From positions 868,001-932,000 of the forward strand of contig NZ_JAJNAY010000002.1 of NCBI RefSeq assembly GCF_021010565.1: a DNA stretch of 64,000 nt, written 5' to 3'. Source of the DNA: Chryseobacterium turcicum. GTDB taxonomy: Bacteria; Bacteroidota; Bacteroidia; Flavobacteriales; Weeksellaceae. Below the pieces are notes generated by a model. That model saw only the letters and a program-made list of their open reading frames with translations, was not told the DNA's origin and made no database searches. Shown here one piece after another: positions 57,505-64,000 of the stretch. How positions within the stretch are numbered: position 1 is the stretch's first letter; the number at the start of each line of letters is the position of its first letter. The translations under genes were made by a program, and so were the position numbers.

Positions 57505-57844
57505 TTTTTTTTAAGAACTCGGCAAAATCTTGTGTCATGCGTGTTCCTTGGGCAATAAGAGTCCAATCTCTTTGGAGAATATTCCCCGTTTTCGTGTCTG
57601 TCCACCTTCTTCGTTTGATGTGGAGTTTTACGGTTTTTCCACGAAGCGGAAAATCATCCACCGTAATTTCTTCTAAAAAACCTTTGGAATACAAGGTTAA
57701 AGAAGAAAACTCTTTTGGAATCCTACTTTTCTCTTCGAAATAAAGATGTAAAATTTTGTTTTCTTCTTCAAAATTTATAATATCGAAGTGCTCGATTAAA
57801 TATTCTGGTAATAATAATTTGAGTAGCCCGGCATCGTTAATCAT
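57491..57844 (-). CDS. Transposase, N-terminal part (ISAon1-type N-terminal region)
   Basis: 117 residues: MINDAGLLKLLLPEYLIEHF, then FPLRGKTVKLHIKRRRWTDT. NCBI-style annotation calls this the ISAon1 family transposase N-terminal region (recollection). After FAEFLKK the frame reaches a stop because of an A8 run at 57505-57512. Skipping one A continues SADAKALSCKTIGELYGVEG in the catalytic frame. Confidence 0.85.
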   Translation of the reverse strand: MINDAGLLKLLLPEYLIEHFDIINFEEENKILHLYFEEKSRIPKEFSSLTLYSKGFLEEITVDDFPLRGKTVKLHIKRRRWTDTKTGNILQRDWTLIAQGTRMTQDFAEFLKKICRC

Positions 57845-57872
57845 ACCCCAAAATTAAGTATTTTTATTTTTC

Positions 57873-57895
57873 TCCCCAGGTTTTGGCATTGAGCC
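57873..57895. repeat. Inverted repeat, right end of the insertion sequence
   Basis: Complement reads GGCTCAATGCCAAAACCTGG then GGA; one mismatch to the left end. Confidence 0.9.
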
Positions 57896-57903
57896 GAAAA
57901 TGG
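57896..57903. repeat. Right target-site duplication GAAAATGG
   Basis: Exact copy of 56487-56494. Confidence 0.9.
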
Positions 57904-58651
57904 GCATCCAGAGAATTTTGATGATGTTCACCGGCACAACTTTTTCGAAATTATTTGGTTTGAAAAAACAAACAACGAAAGTATTCTATATATAGATTTT
58001 GAAAAATTTTCAGTGACCTCCCAATCAATATGTATTTTGTTTCCTGGTCAAGTTTTTAAAATGAATTTAAATGGAGAGCAAGGACACGTTTTAGCAATCA
58101 GCAAAGAAATTTTCGAAGAGATATGTTCAACTGAATCACTACACGTAAAACCTATTTCACCTTTCATCATCAATCAAGAGAATATTAAAAATTGCCGATT
58201 ATTAATTACTATTCTTCGAGAAGAATATCAAGGGAAATCGAGAAACAATTTTATCAAAGCAATTTTAAGAGCATTAATTTTATTACTTACTGAAAAACTG
58301 AATCTGCAAAAATCTAAAAACATAGATCTTCAAAGACTAGAGTTTCTTACAGATTTGATTAATGAAAACTACACTTCACAAAAAGACACCGATTTTTACG
58401 CAGAATCTTTGAACATTACAACCCATCATTTAAATTACATTGTCAGAAAACTGAGAGGAAGCACTGTCAAAAAATTAGTATTTCAAAGAATTATTCTTGA
58501 AGCGAAAAGAGAATTGTCTTATGGGCAAAAAAATATAAAAGAAATTGCCTATCAATTAGGGTTCACAGATTCATCTTATTTTTCCAGACTTTTTAAAAAG
58601 CAAACAGGAATTTCTCCAGAAATTTTTAAAACTGAAAATTCTGTTGGTTAG
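57904..58651 (+). pseudogene. 3' fragment of the AraC-type regulator gene
   Basis: The frame continues from GHPENFDDVHRHNFFEIIWF (cupin-type sensor start) to a C-terminal AraC HTH domain: FYAESLNITTHHLNYIVRKL and IKEIAYQLGFTDSSYFSRLF. The undisrupted gene would make 275 residues. A GTG at 58013 could start a shortened protein of 212 residues, lacking the first ~63. Target is probably the MFS gene at 58749. Confidence 0.85.
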
Positions 58652-58748
58652 ATTATTTTCAAAATGTTCAGTTTGTGCTTATTAATCTTCAGTTTTGGTC
58701 TTGAAAAATAAAGAGATTCTCATCAGCTTTGCATTTTAAATATTTCTT

Positions 58749-59945
58749 ATGAGAAACTTCAGCATTGTTGTTTTTATATTAGCTTTACTCAACGCCTTAG
58801 AATCATTAAGCATAGACCTTTATTTGCCAGCTTTTCCGAGTATGGCAACAATTTTCAATACAGAAATTGGTAATATTCAGATTTCTATATCTACTTTTTT
58901 TGCAGGATTTGCGATAGGACAATTATTATGGGGACCATTATCTGACAAGAAAGGCAGAAAACCTATTTTATACGCTGGAGTTATTCTTTTCATTATCGCT
59001 ACTACGGCAATAATTTTCACCAGCAATGTCTATATTTTATGGATACTTCGTTTTATTCAGGCATTTGGAGGAAGCGCCGGAATTGTTGTCGGAAGAGCTA
59101 TTGTTACTGATTTGTATGACCGAAAAAAAGCAGTTTCCATCTTTTCTACGCAATCACAAATTAGCGGTATCGCTCCTATTTTAGCACCGATTATTGGTAG
59201 TTTGCTTTTAAAATTTTGGGGTTGGGAAAGTGCATTTGTCGTTCTCTCATTATTGGGTGCCATTTCATTGCTTTTAATTATTAAATATATCCCGGAGACC
59301 AATAAAAAAACAGCTAAAAATGAAAATATTGTTGAAGAAAATATTCTAAAATCACAAATAAAAAATATTCTGGGCAACAGAGAATTTATTAAAAATACTA
59401 TTATTGGAAGTATAGCTTTTGCTTCATTGATTGTTTATATCTCAAATTCTCCTTTTTTATTCATGCAAATTCACGGATTTAGTTCTGAAAAATACAGTTT
59501 AATATTTGCTTTTAATTCTATTGCATTGATCCTTGCAGCTTATTCTACACCGAAGTTATTATTTCGTTTTGGCGAACATCAAATAATGTCTTTTGCAGTT
59601 ATTCTACTTACCATCTCAACATCATTACACATCTTCGCATCCTATTTTCAATTGTCTGTCATCATAGAGATTATTTTTCTTTATTTATCTATTTTTTCAA
59701 TTGGTTTATTATTCCCAATTACCACTGCAGGAGCTTTATCACCTTTCAAAGAAGGAAAAGGAGTTGCTTCAGCACTTCTTGGGTTTTTACAATTAATCAC
59801 TACTTTCATTATATCTGCAATCGTTGGTTTATTAGAATCAGATTCGGCAATGCCGATGATTTTTGCACGCGCCTCTCTTTCTATTATAGCTGTATCTATC
59901 ATTTATTTTGAATTTAAAAAGAGTAAAGTTCTTACTGAAAATTAA
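58749..59945 (+). CDS. Bcr/CflA-family MFS multidrug efflux transporter
   Basis: 398 residues, 12 membrane helices. The N-terminal family motif is LESLSIDLYLPAFPSMATIF, and motif A is GPLSDKKGRKPILY. Motif C-like AFGGSAGIVVGRAIVTDLYD. Drug/H+ antiport is the family role; the substrate is unknown. It lies 97 bp behind the split AraC-type regulator. Confidence 0.9.
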   Translation: MRNFSIVVFILALLNALESLSIDLYLPAFPSMATIFNTEIGNIQISISTFFAGFAIGQLLWGPLSDKKGRKPILYAGVILFIIATTAIIFTSNVYILWILRFIQAFGGSAGIVVGRAIVTDLYDRKKAVSIFSTQSQISGIAPILAPIIGSLLLKFWGWESAFVVLSLLGAISLLLIIKYIPETNKKTAKNENIVEENILKSQIKNILGNREFIKNTIIGSIAFASLIVYISNSPFLFMQIHGFSSEKYSLIFAFNSIALILAAYSTPKLLFRFGEHQIMSFAVILLTISTSLHIFASYFQLSVIIEIIFLYLSIFSIGLLFPITTAGALSPFKEGKGVASALLGFLQLITTFIISAIVGLLESDSAMPMIFARASLSIIAVSIIYFEFKKSKVLTEN

Positions 59946-59986
59946 ATTATTACGAAATTTTTTAGAATTTACAATTAAAAATAATT

Positions 59987-60016
59987 TACCTTTGTAACTC
60001 ATCAGATGATATGATG
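59987..60016 (+). promoter_or_regulatory. Promoter and operator of the FadR/GntR-type regulator
   Basis: TACCTTTG (59987-59994) is the -7. The 17-bp near-palindrome CATCAGATGATATGATG (60000-60016) covers the expected transcription start. The same 17 bp recurs at 60699-60715. Autorepression is inferred. Confidence 0.65.
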
Positions 60017-60024
60017 TTTTAAAT

Positions 60025-60681
60025 ATGCAGATTCAAAGAAAAACTTTAGCGCAGGAAGTTGCAGAAAGATTAATCGAAGGAATATCCAACGATGAATATG
60101 CTATTGGCGAAAAACTTCCGATTGAATCTGAATTGATGAAAATCTATGGTGTCGGTCGCTCAAGTATACGAGAGGCGATAAAAATTTTATCTATTCAGGG
60201 AATTCTTAATGTGCAGCAAGGTGTGGGAACATTTGTAGTATCTAAAAACGCTCATGAGTCACTAGAATCACAGATGAATAAGGCACAAATTGAAGAAGTA
60301 CAGGAAGTACGGTCGTTACTTGATTCAAAAATTGCAGCAAAAGCAGCGATAAACAGAACTGAAGAAGATTTAAAAATAATAAAAAAATACCTGACTCTCA
60401 GAAATCAATTTGCTGAGGAAAATTTAGCGACAGAATGTTATCAGGCGGATATCAATTTCCATTTAGCCATCGCCGAAGCTTGCGGAAACAATCTTTTAAA
60501 AGAAATCTATAAAATAGCAACCAAACACATTATGAGCTCTTTCGAAACAAGACATCATAATAACACCGAGTCATTTAAAATTTCTCAAAACATACATATT
60601 CTTCTTTATCAGTCTATTGAGAATAAAGATGCACAAGAAGCTTCTCTTATCGCTCAAAAAATTGTTGACCAGATTTATTAA
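60025..60681 (+). CDS. FadR/GntR-family transcriptional regulator
   Basis: 218 residues. An N-terminal winged helix (~8-75) has GEKLPIESELMKIYGVGRSS and IREAIKILSIQGILNVQQGV. A C-terminal FCD-type helical domain carries DINFHLAIAEACGNNLL, with H that could bind metal. Its ligand is unknown. It lies 48 bp before the Fsr-type gene, and the same operator lies before each. Confidence 0.93.
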   Translation: MQIQRKTLAQEVAERLIEGISNDEYAIGEKLPIESELMKIYGVGRSSIREAIKILSIQGILNVQQGVGTFVVSKNAHESLESQMNKAQIEEVQEVRSLLDSKIAAKAAINRTEEDLKIIKKYLTLRNQFAEENLATECYQADINFHLAIAEACGNNLLKEIYKIATKHIMSSFETRHHNNTESFKISQNIHILLYQSIENKDAQEASLIAQKIVDQIY

Positions 60682-60698
60682 AAAAATTTAACAAAATT

Positions 60699-60715
60699 CA
60701 TCAGATGATATGATG
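60699..60715 (+). promoter_or_regulatory. Second copy of the operator, before the Fsr-type gene
   Basis: CATCAGATGATATGATG, identical to 60000-60016, 14 bp before the ATG at 60730. No TAnnTTTG element lies next to it, so the gene may be read through from the regulator promoter. Confidence 0.65.
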
Positions 60716-60729
60716 AATAAAATAATATT

Positions 60730-61935
60730 ATGGAAAATTTAAACCCTAAAACAATTGACACCACAAAAATTGTTTACCCAATCCTATTCATGATCAGCTT
60801 TTCTCATTTTTTGAATGATTTGATTCAATCGACTATTCCTTCACTCTATCCTATTTTGAAAGGAGAATTCAGTTTATCATTTGCACAAATTGGGATTATT
60901 ACATTGGTATTTCAGCTTACCGCATCCATTTTGCAACCGTTTGTAGGAATTTATACTGATAAGAAACCTAACCCAAGGTCTTTAGCCATCGGAATGGGAT
61001 TGTCAATGGCAGGATTGCTTTTGTTAGCAGCAGCCCATCAATATTATGTTATTCTAATTTCAGTGGCTTTAATTGGAATGGGTTCTTCTATTTTCCATCC
61101 TGAAGCATCAAGAGTAGCACAATTGGCTTCCGGCGGACAAAAAGGGTTAGCACAATCTATCTTTCAGGTTGGTGGAAATTCGGGAAGTGCAATCGGGCCG
61201 TTGTTGGTTGCTTTAATCGTTCTTCCATTAGGTCAAGGTTATGTAGGTTTATTTGCAATTGCCGCTTTCATCGGAATCATCGTATTATGGAGAATCGGGA
61301 ATTGGTATGCTGAAAGATTATCGTTAAAAAAATCGGCTAAACACCCAAGCGACATTATTGAGATACAGCTTTCTCGTAAAAAAGTATTATTTTCTGTAAG
61401 TATTTTATTGGCTTTAGTATTTTCAAAATACATTTATCTTGCTTCAATGACCAATTATTTCACATTCTTTTTGATTGATAAATTCCATGTTTCGGTACAG
61501 GATTCTCAAATTTATTTATTCATATTTTTAGCAGCAGTTGCCGTAGGTACCATTTTAGGTGGAAAATTGGGTGATAAATACGGTAGAAAAAAAATCATTT
61601 GGATTTCTATTTTGGGAGCAGCACCATTCACGCTTTGCCTTCCCTATCTTCCATTATTCTGGACCATTATTTTTGCGGTATTAATAGGATTAATTATTGC
61701 CTCTGCATTTTCTGCGATATTAGTTTATGCTACAGACCTTATGCCCAATAAAATCGGTTTGGTTGCCGGATTATTCTTCGGATTTATGTTTGGAATGGGC
61801 GGAATAGGTTCTGCCATATTAGGAGCAGTTGCAGATGATACAAGTATAGAATATGTATTTAAAATCTGTGCTTTCTTACCTTTAATGGGAGTTATCACTG
61901 CATTTTTACCAAATATAAAAGGGAATAAAAAATAG
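60730..61935 (+). CDS. Fosmidomycin-resistance-type MFS transporter (Fsr family)
   Basis: 401 residues with 12 helices. Family segments are FSHFLNDLIQSTIPSLYPIL, QPFVGIYTDKKP and IGMGSSIFHPEASRVAQLAS, the latter conserved in Fsr proteins. An exporter by similarity; the true substrate is unknown. Likely regulated by the GntR-type gene just before it. Confidence 0.9.
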   Translation: MENLNPKTIDTTKIVYPILFMISFSHFLNDLIQSTIPSLYPILKGEFSLSFAQIGIITLVFQLTASILQPFVGIYTDKKPNPRSLAIGMGLSMAGLLLLAAAHQYYVILISVALIGMGSSIFHPEASRVAQLASGGQKGLAQSIFQVGGNSGSAIGPLLVALIVLPLGQGYVGLFAIAAFIGIIVLWRIGNWYAERLSLKKSAKHPSDIIEIQLSRKKVLFSVSILLALVFSKYIYLASMTNYFTFFLIDKFHVSVQDSQIYLFIFLAAVAVGTILGGKLGDKYGRKKIIWISILGAAPFTLCLPYLPLFWTIIFAVLIGLIIASAFSAILVYATDLMPNKIGLVAGLFFGFMFGMGGIGSAILGAVADDTSIEYVFKICAFLPLMGVITAFLPNIKGNKK

Positions 61936-61961
61936 TCCTCAACAAAAATGATGAGGACTAT
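61932..61961. terminator. Hairpin at the end of the Fsr-type gene
   Basis: ATAGTCCTCA and TGAGGACTAT pair with a 10-nt loop. The T-run is better on the minus strand, so it could also stop the convergent barrel gene. Confidence 0.65.
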
Positions 61962-61977
61962 ATAAAATTTAGGTAAA

Positions 61978-62041
61978 TTAGAATTTTAGGTTTGAAAATA
62001 ATTTATTGAAATGGTTTTCAATCTAAAATTCTAATTTTTTA
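61978..62041 (+). terminator. Long imperfect hairpin with T-run between convergent genes
   Basis: TTAGAATTTTAG (61978-61989) pairs with CTAAAATTCTAA (62023-62034), with further TTGAAAA/TTTTCAA pairing inside, then T6. It is the second hairpin in this convergent gap. Confidence 0.65.
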
Positions 62042-62047
62042 TTGATT

Positions 62048-62989
62048 TTAAATTCCAAAATTGATAAAAAAGCTGAACCTAGATTTTGCTTCAATGTCTC
62101 CTCCAGCCAAATTGGTATAAGTAGGCAGCATCAACTCTGTTCCCAAGCTAAACTTTTTGTAAGAAGCTTCAAAACCCAATTTTCCATACAAAGCACTGCC
62201 CGCTGTTTTCGGAATATTCTCTTTGTATTGTCGGTTTCTGTCATACATTTCCCCCTGAAAACCAGCTTTTGCGAAAATAATCGTTTTAGCGCTTTCCTCA
62301 ATCTTGTAAAATCCTGTAGCCGAATAATTCCATTGATTGCCGAACTGATAATGTTTTTTGTTTTCAGTTTTAATCGTATAGTCGGTATTGAGAAGTACAG
62401 CCAGTTTATTTTTCTGAAATCTGTAATTCAAAACCGCCTGATAATCCCAACTTCCTGTTCCCAACTGAAAGCTAGGATTAACTCCCGAAATTCCTTTTTC
62501 ATTAAATTTTCCTAGGGGAATTTTTACTCCTATTCCACCGTTCATCTGATGGCTTTTATTTTTTGAATTCAACAGTTGATACATTCCCATCAGATTAAAA
62601 TCACCAATTCCGTTGATATTAATGTCGCCCTGTAACGTTTCCTTTTCGTGAAAATGGAAAGGTAAGCTTCCATAAACACTTAGTTTTTCCGTTAAAGGAA
62701 TTTTCGCCCAAAGCTGAATGGTATTAAAATACTGGTCTTGAGTCAGGTCGTTTACAAACAAATTTTCTTTCGCTTTATAATGTTGCGCAAAATATTTAAT
62801 CCCTATAAACTGAGGATTTAATAAAGACTCAAAACCGGAAGAACCATTTCCTGCAGCACATCCACACGCATCGCAATCATCAAAAATCATTTCATTAATA
62901 TCATTTTGAATATATAAGCTGTCATTGATTGTCTTCGCTTGAAAATTATAAAACAAAATCAGACTTATCATAAAAATTATTTTCTTCAT
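62048..62989 (-). CDS. Outer-membrane beta-barrel protein with a CDACGCA motif
   Basis: 313 residues. The signal peptide is KKIIFMISLILFYNFQA. Just after it, residues ~34-50 contain DDCDACGCAAGNGSSGFESL. The rest is a series of amphipathic strands (KLSVYGSLPFHFHEKETLQG, GGIGVKIPLGKFNEKGI) ending RFSFFINFGI, so a barrel of the 'transporter'/PF13557-like type. Bacteroidota genes with this Cys motif are often next to MbnH-like peroxidases and are tied to copper (recollection). It starts 11 bp behind the peroxidase gene. Confidence 0.75.
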   Translation of the reverse strand: MKKIIFMISLILFYNFQAKTINDSLYIQNDINEMIFDDCDACGCAAGNGSSGFESLLNPQFIGIKYFAQHYKAKENLFVNDLTQDQYFNTIQLWAKIPLTEKLSVYGSLPFHFHEKETLQGDININGIGDFNLMGMYQLLNSKNKSHQMNGGIGVKIPLGKFNEKGISGVNPSFQLGTGSWDYQAVLNYRFQKNKLAVLLNTDYTIKTENKKHYQFGNQWNYSATGFYKIEESAKTIIFAKAGFQGEMYDRNRQYKENIPKTAGSALYGKLGFEASYKKFSLGTELMLPTYTNLAGGDIEAKSRFSFFINFGI

Positions 62990-63000
62990 TTTAATAAAAA

Positions 63001-64000
63001 TTATTCTGCAAATTTTGGATTAGTAATAAAATTTTTGTCGGATAAAGTCTTTAGAAAAGTCAAAATAAATTGTTTTTCCTGAGTATTCATCGCAATTCCA
63101 ATATGATTATTCTGTTTCAATTGAGAATCAAGATTTGGATTATCTTCTACATTATCAGAATAAAAATTAAGTACTGCTTCCAATGTATAAAATCTTCCGT
63201 CGTGCATGTAAGGTGCTGTATATTCTACATTTCTTAAACTAGGAACTCTAAATTTCATCCAATCGTTTTGATTAAGCGTCACACGATGTCGCCCTGCATC
63301 TTTGAACTGAGTATTGTAATACATCCCTGTATTTCTAAAACTTTCGTCAGTAAACAGTTCGCCACTATGGCAGGAAGCACATTTCTGTTGAAACAAAGCC
63401 ATTCCCTGAGATTCTTCTGTTGAGAAATTTGCATTTCCTTGTTTAAAACGGTCATATTTTGAATCTGCCGAAATTAAAGTTGCCATAAACTGCGACAATG
63501 CTTTCAAAACTCTTTCTCCGGTCATATTTTCATCTCCGTAAGCCTGTTTAAAAAGCGTCTTATACATCTCATTTTTACTAAGTTTTGAAATCGCTTCAGG
63601 CATCGAGCTATCCATTTCATTTACATCCGTCATGGGAATAATAGGTTGCTCATTCAGATTATGAATCACACCATCCCACATATACCGTTTCAGGAACGCC
63701 ATATTCTGAATTGCAGGTGCATTTCTGATTCCGATTCTATCATCAATTCCGTGACTTACTGTATGACCGTGATGGGTAAATGCATTTTCCTGAATATGGC
63801 AAAATCCGCATGAGATTGTATTATTCCGCGATAATCGACCTTCATAAAATAATTTCCGCCCCAATTCCACTCCGTTTTTCGTAATCGGATTTTCATTTTT
63901 ATCAAAAGTCAATTCTGGGAAATAAGAAGGAAACTGAAGATTGAGAGCTTCATCTTTTTCTAAAGGTGAAATTACCTCATCCGAACACGAAATAAAATTT
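63001..64000 (-). CDS. Di-haem cytochrome c peroxidase / MauG-MbnH-like lipoprotein (5' end outside window)
   Basis: The frame is open to the window edge, about 333 residues; the start lies outside. Near the edge ISCSDEVISPLEKDEALNLQ suggests a lipobox (FISC). Two haem sites are visible: CGFCH (with ISCGFCHIQENAFTHHG) and CASCH (QQKCASCHSGELFTD). The C-terminal YTAPYMHDGRFYTLEAVLNF is typical of the CCP_MauG family. It either removes peroxide or modifies a partner protein. A TTG at 63912 is not a convincing start. Confidence 0.9.
   Translation of the reverse strand, partial: NFISCSDEVISPLEKDEALNLQFPSYFPELTFDKNENPITKNGVELGRKLFYEGRLSRNNTISCGFCHIQENAFTHHGHTVSHGIDDRIGIRNAPAIQNMAFLKRYMWDGVIHNLNEQPIIPMTDVNEMDSSMPEAISKLSKNEMYKTLFKQAYGDENMTGERVLKALSQFMATLISADSKYDRFKQGNANFSTEESQGMALFQQKCASCHSGELFTDESFRNTGMYYNTQFKDAGRHRVTLNQNDWMKFRVPSLRNVEYTAPYMHDGRFYTLEAVLNFYSDNVEDNPNLDSQLKQNNHIGIAMNTQEKQFILTFLKTLSDKNFITNPKFAE

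Larger units (their letters stand above)
56495..57895 (-). mobile_element. ISL3-like (ISAon1-type) insertion sequence, 1401 bp
   Basis: Ends are 23-bp inverted repeats that start GG and differ at one position (GGATCAATGCC.. / GGCTCAATGCC..). They are flanked by the 8-bp direct repeat GAAAATGG. The transposase is on the minus strand in two frames. It interrupts the AraC-type gene 56415-58651. Confidence 0.93.

Noticed and set aside
57246..57605. Third minus-strand frame in the insertion sequence (119 codons)
   Set aside because: It does not give transposase motifs; skipping one A at A8 leads to the catalytic frame instead.

Overview
The window is chromosomal DNA of a low-GC member of the Bacteroidota, most likely Chryseobacterium or a close relative in the Weeksellaceae. 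This rests on the AT-rich composition, the many -7 elements of the form TAnnTTTG (the Bacteroidota sigma-ABfr type), the GLPGLI-family secreted proteins, the TonB-dependent receptors, the Bacteroidota-type LptD and lipoproteins, and rpsJ lying behind fusA. The species assignment is inference.

Positions 1-6200 (mostly minus strand): the N-terminal part of an outer-membrane TonB-receptor-like protein, a membrane-anchored AraC-type regulator, gltA, eno, a small plus-strand lipoprotein and a GLPGLI protein. Positions 6314-20133 (minus): a 28-gene S10/spc/alpha superoperon, rplC to rplQ, including rpmD and the 38-codon rpmJ. It has a good promoter upstream of rplC and a bidirectional terminator after rplQ. 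Positions 20374-29054: about 9 kb that separates rplC from rpsJ. It holds a putative TIM-barrel protein, a 901-residue TPR-like secreted protein, two GLPGLI proteins, a low-affinity iron permease-family protein and a TonB-dependent siderophore receptor. Positions 29237-32597 (minus): the str operon rpsL-rpsG-fusA-rpsJ, with its own promoter and terminator.

Positions 32721-56356 are mixed housekeeping: dps, pncB, a YciI-like lipoprotein, a DUF5995-like protein, rmuC, a SpoU rRNA/tRNA methyltransferase, 5-formyl-THF cyclo-ligase, trhO, an HtrA/DegP protease, a RidA protein, lptD, an N-acetylmuramoyl-alanine amidase, a cation/proton antiporter, rpsT and three tRNA-Glu(TTC) genes of two sequence types. 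Seven perfect tandem copies of TTAGGGA follow pncB.

Positions 56415-64000 are the accessory part. An AraC-type regulator gene is split by a 1401-bp ISL3-like (ISAon1-type) insertion sequence with 23-bp inverted repeats and an 8-bp target duplication. Its presumed target, a Bcr/CflA efflux gene, follows. Next comes a FadR/GntR-type regulator with an Fsr-type efflux gene, each preceded by the same 17-bp near-palindrome. The window ends in an outer-membrane beta-barrel protein with a Cys-rich CDACGCA motif, co-directional with a di-haem cytochrome c peroxidase (MauG/MbnH-like) that runs off the edge.

I did not find a clearly new multi-gene defence or biosynthetic system. The most unusual items are the IS-split regulator, the twin operator pair, the separation of rpsJ from rplC, strong non-terminator hairpins inside the ribosomal superoperon, the heptamer array, and the Cys-motif barrel/peroxidase pair.
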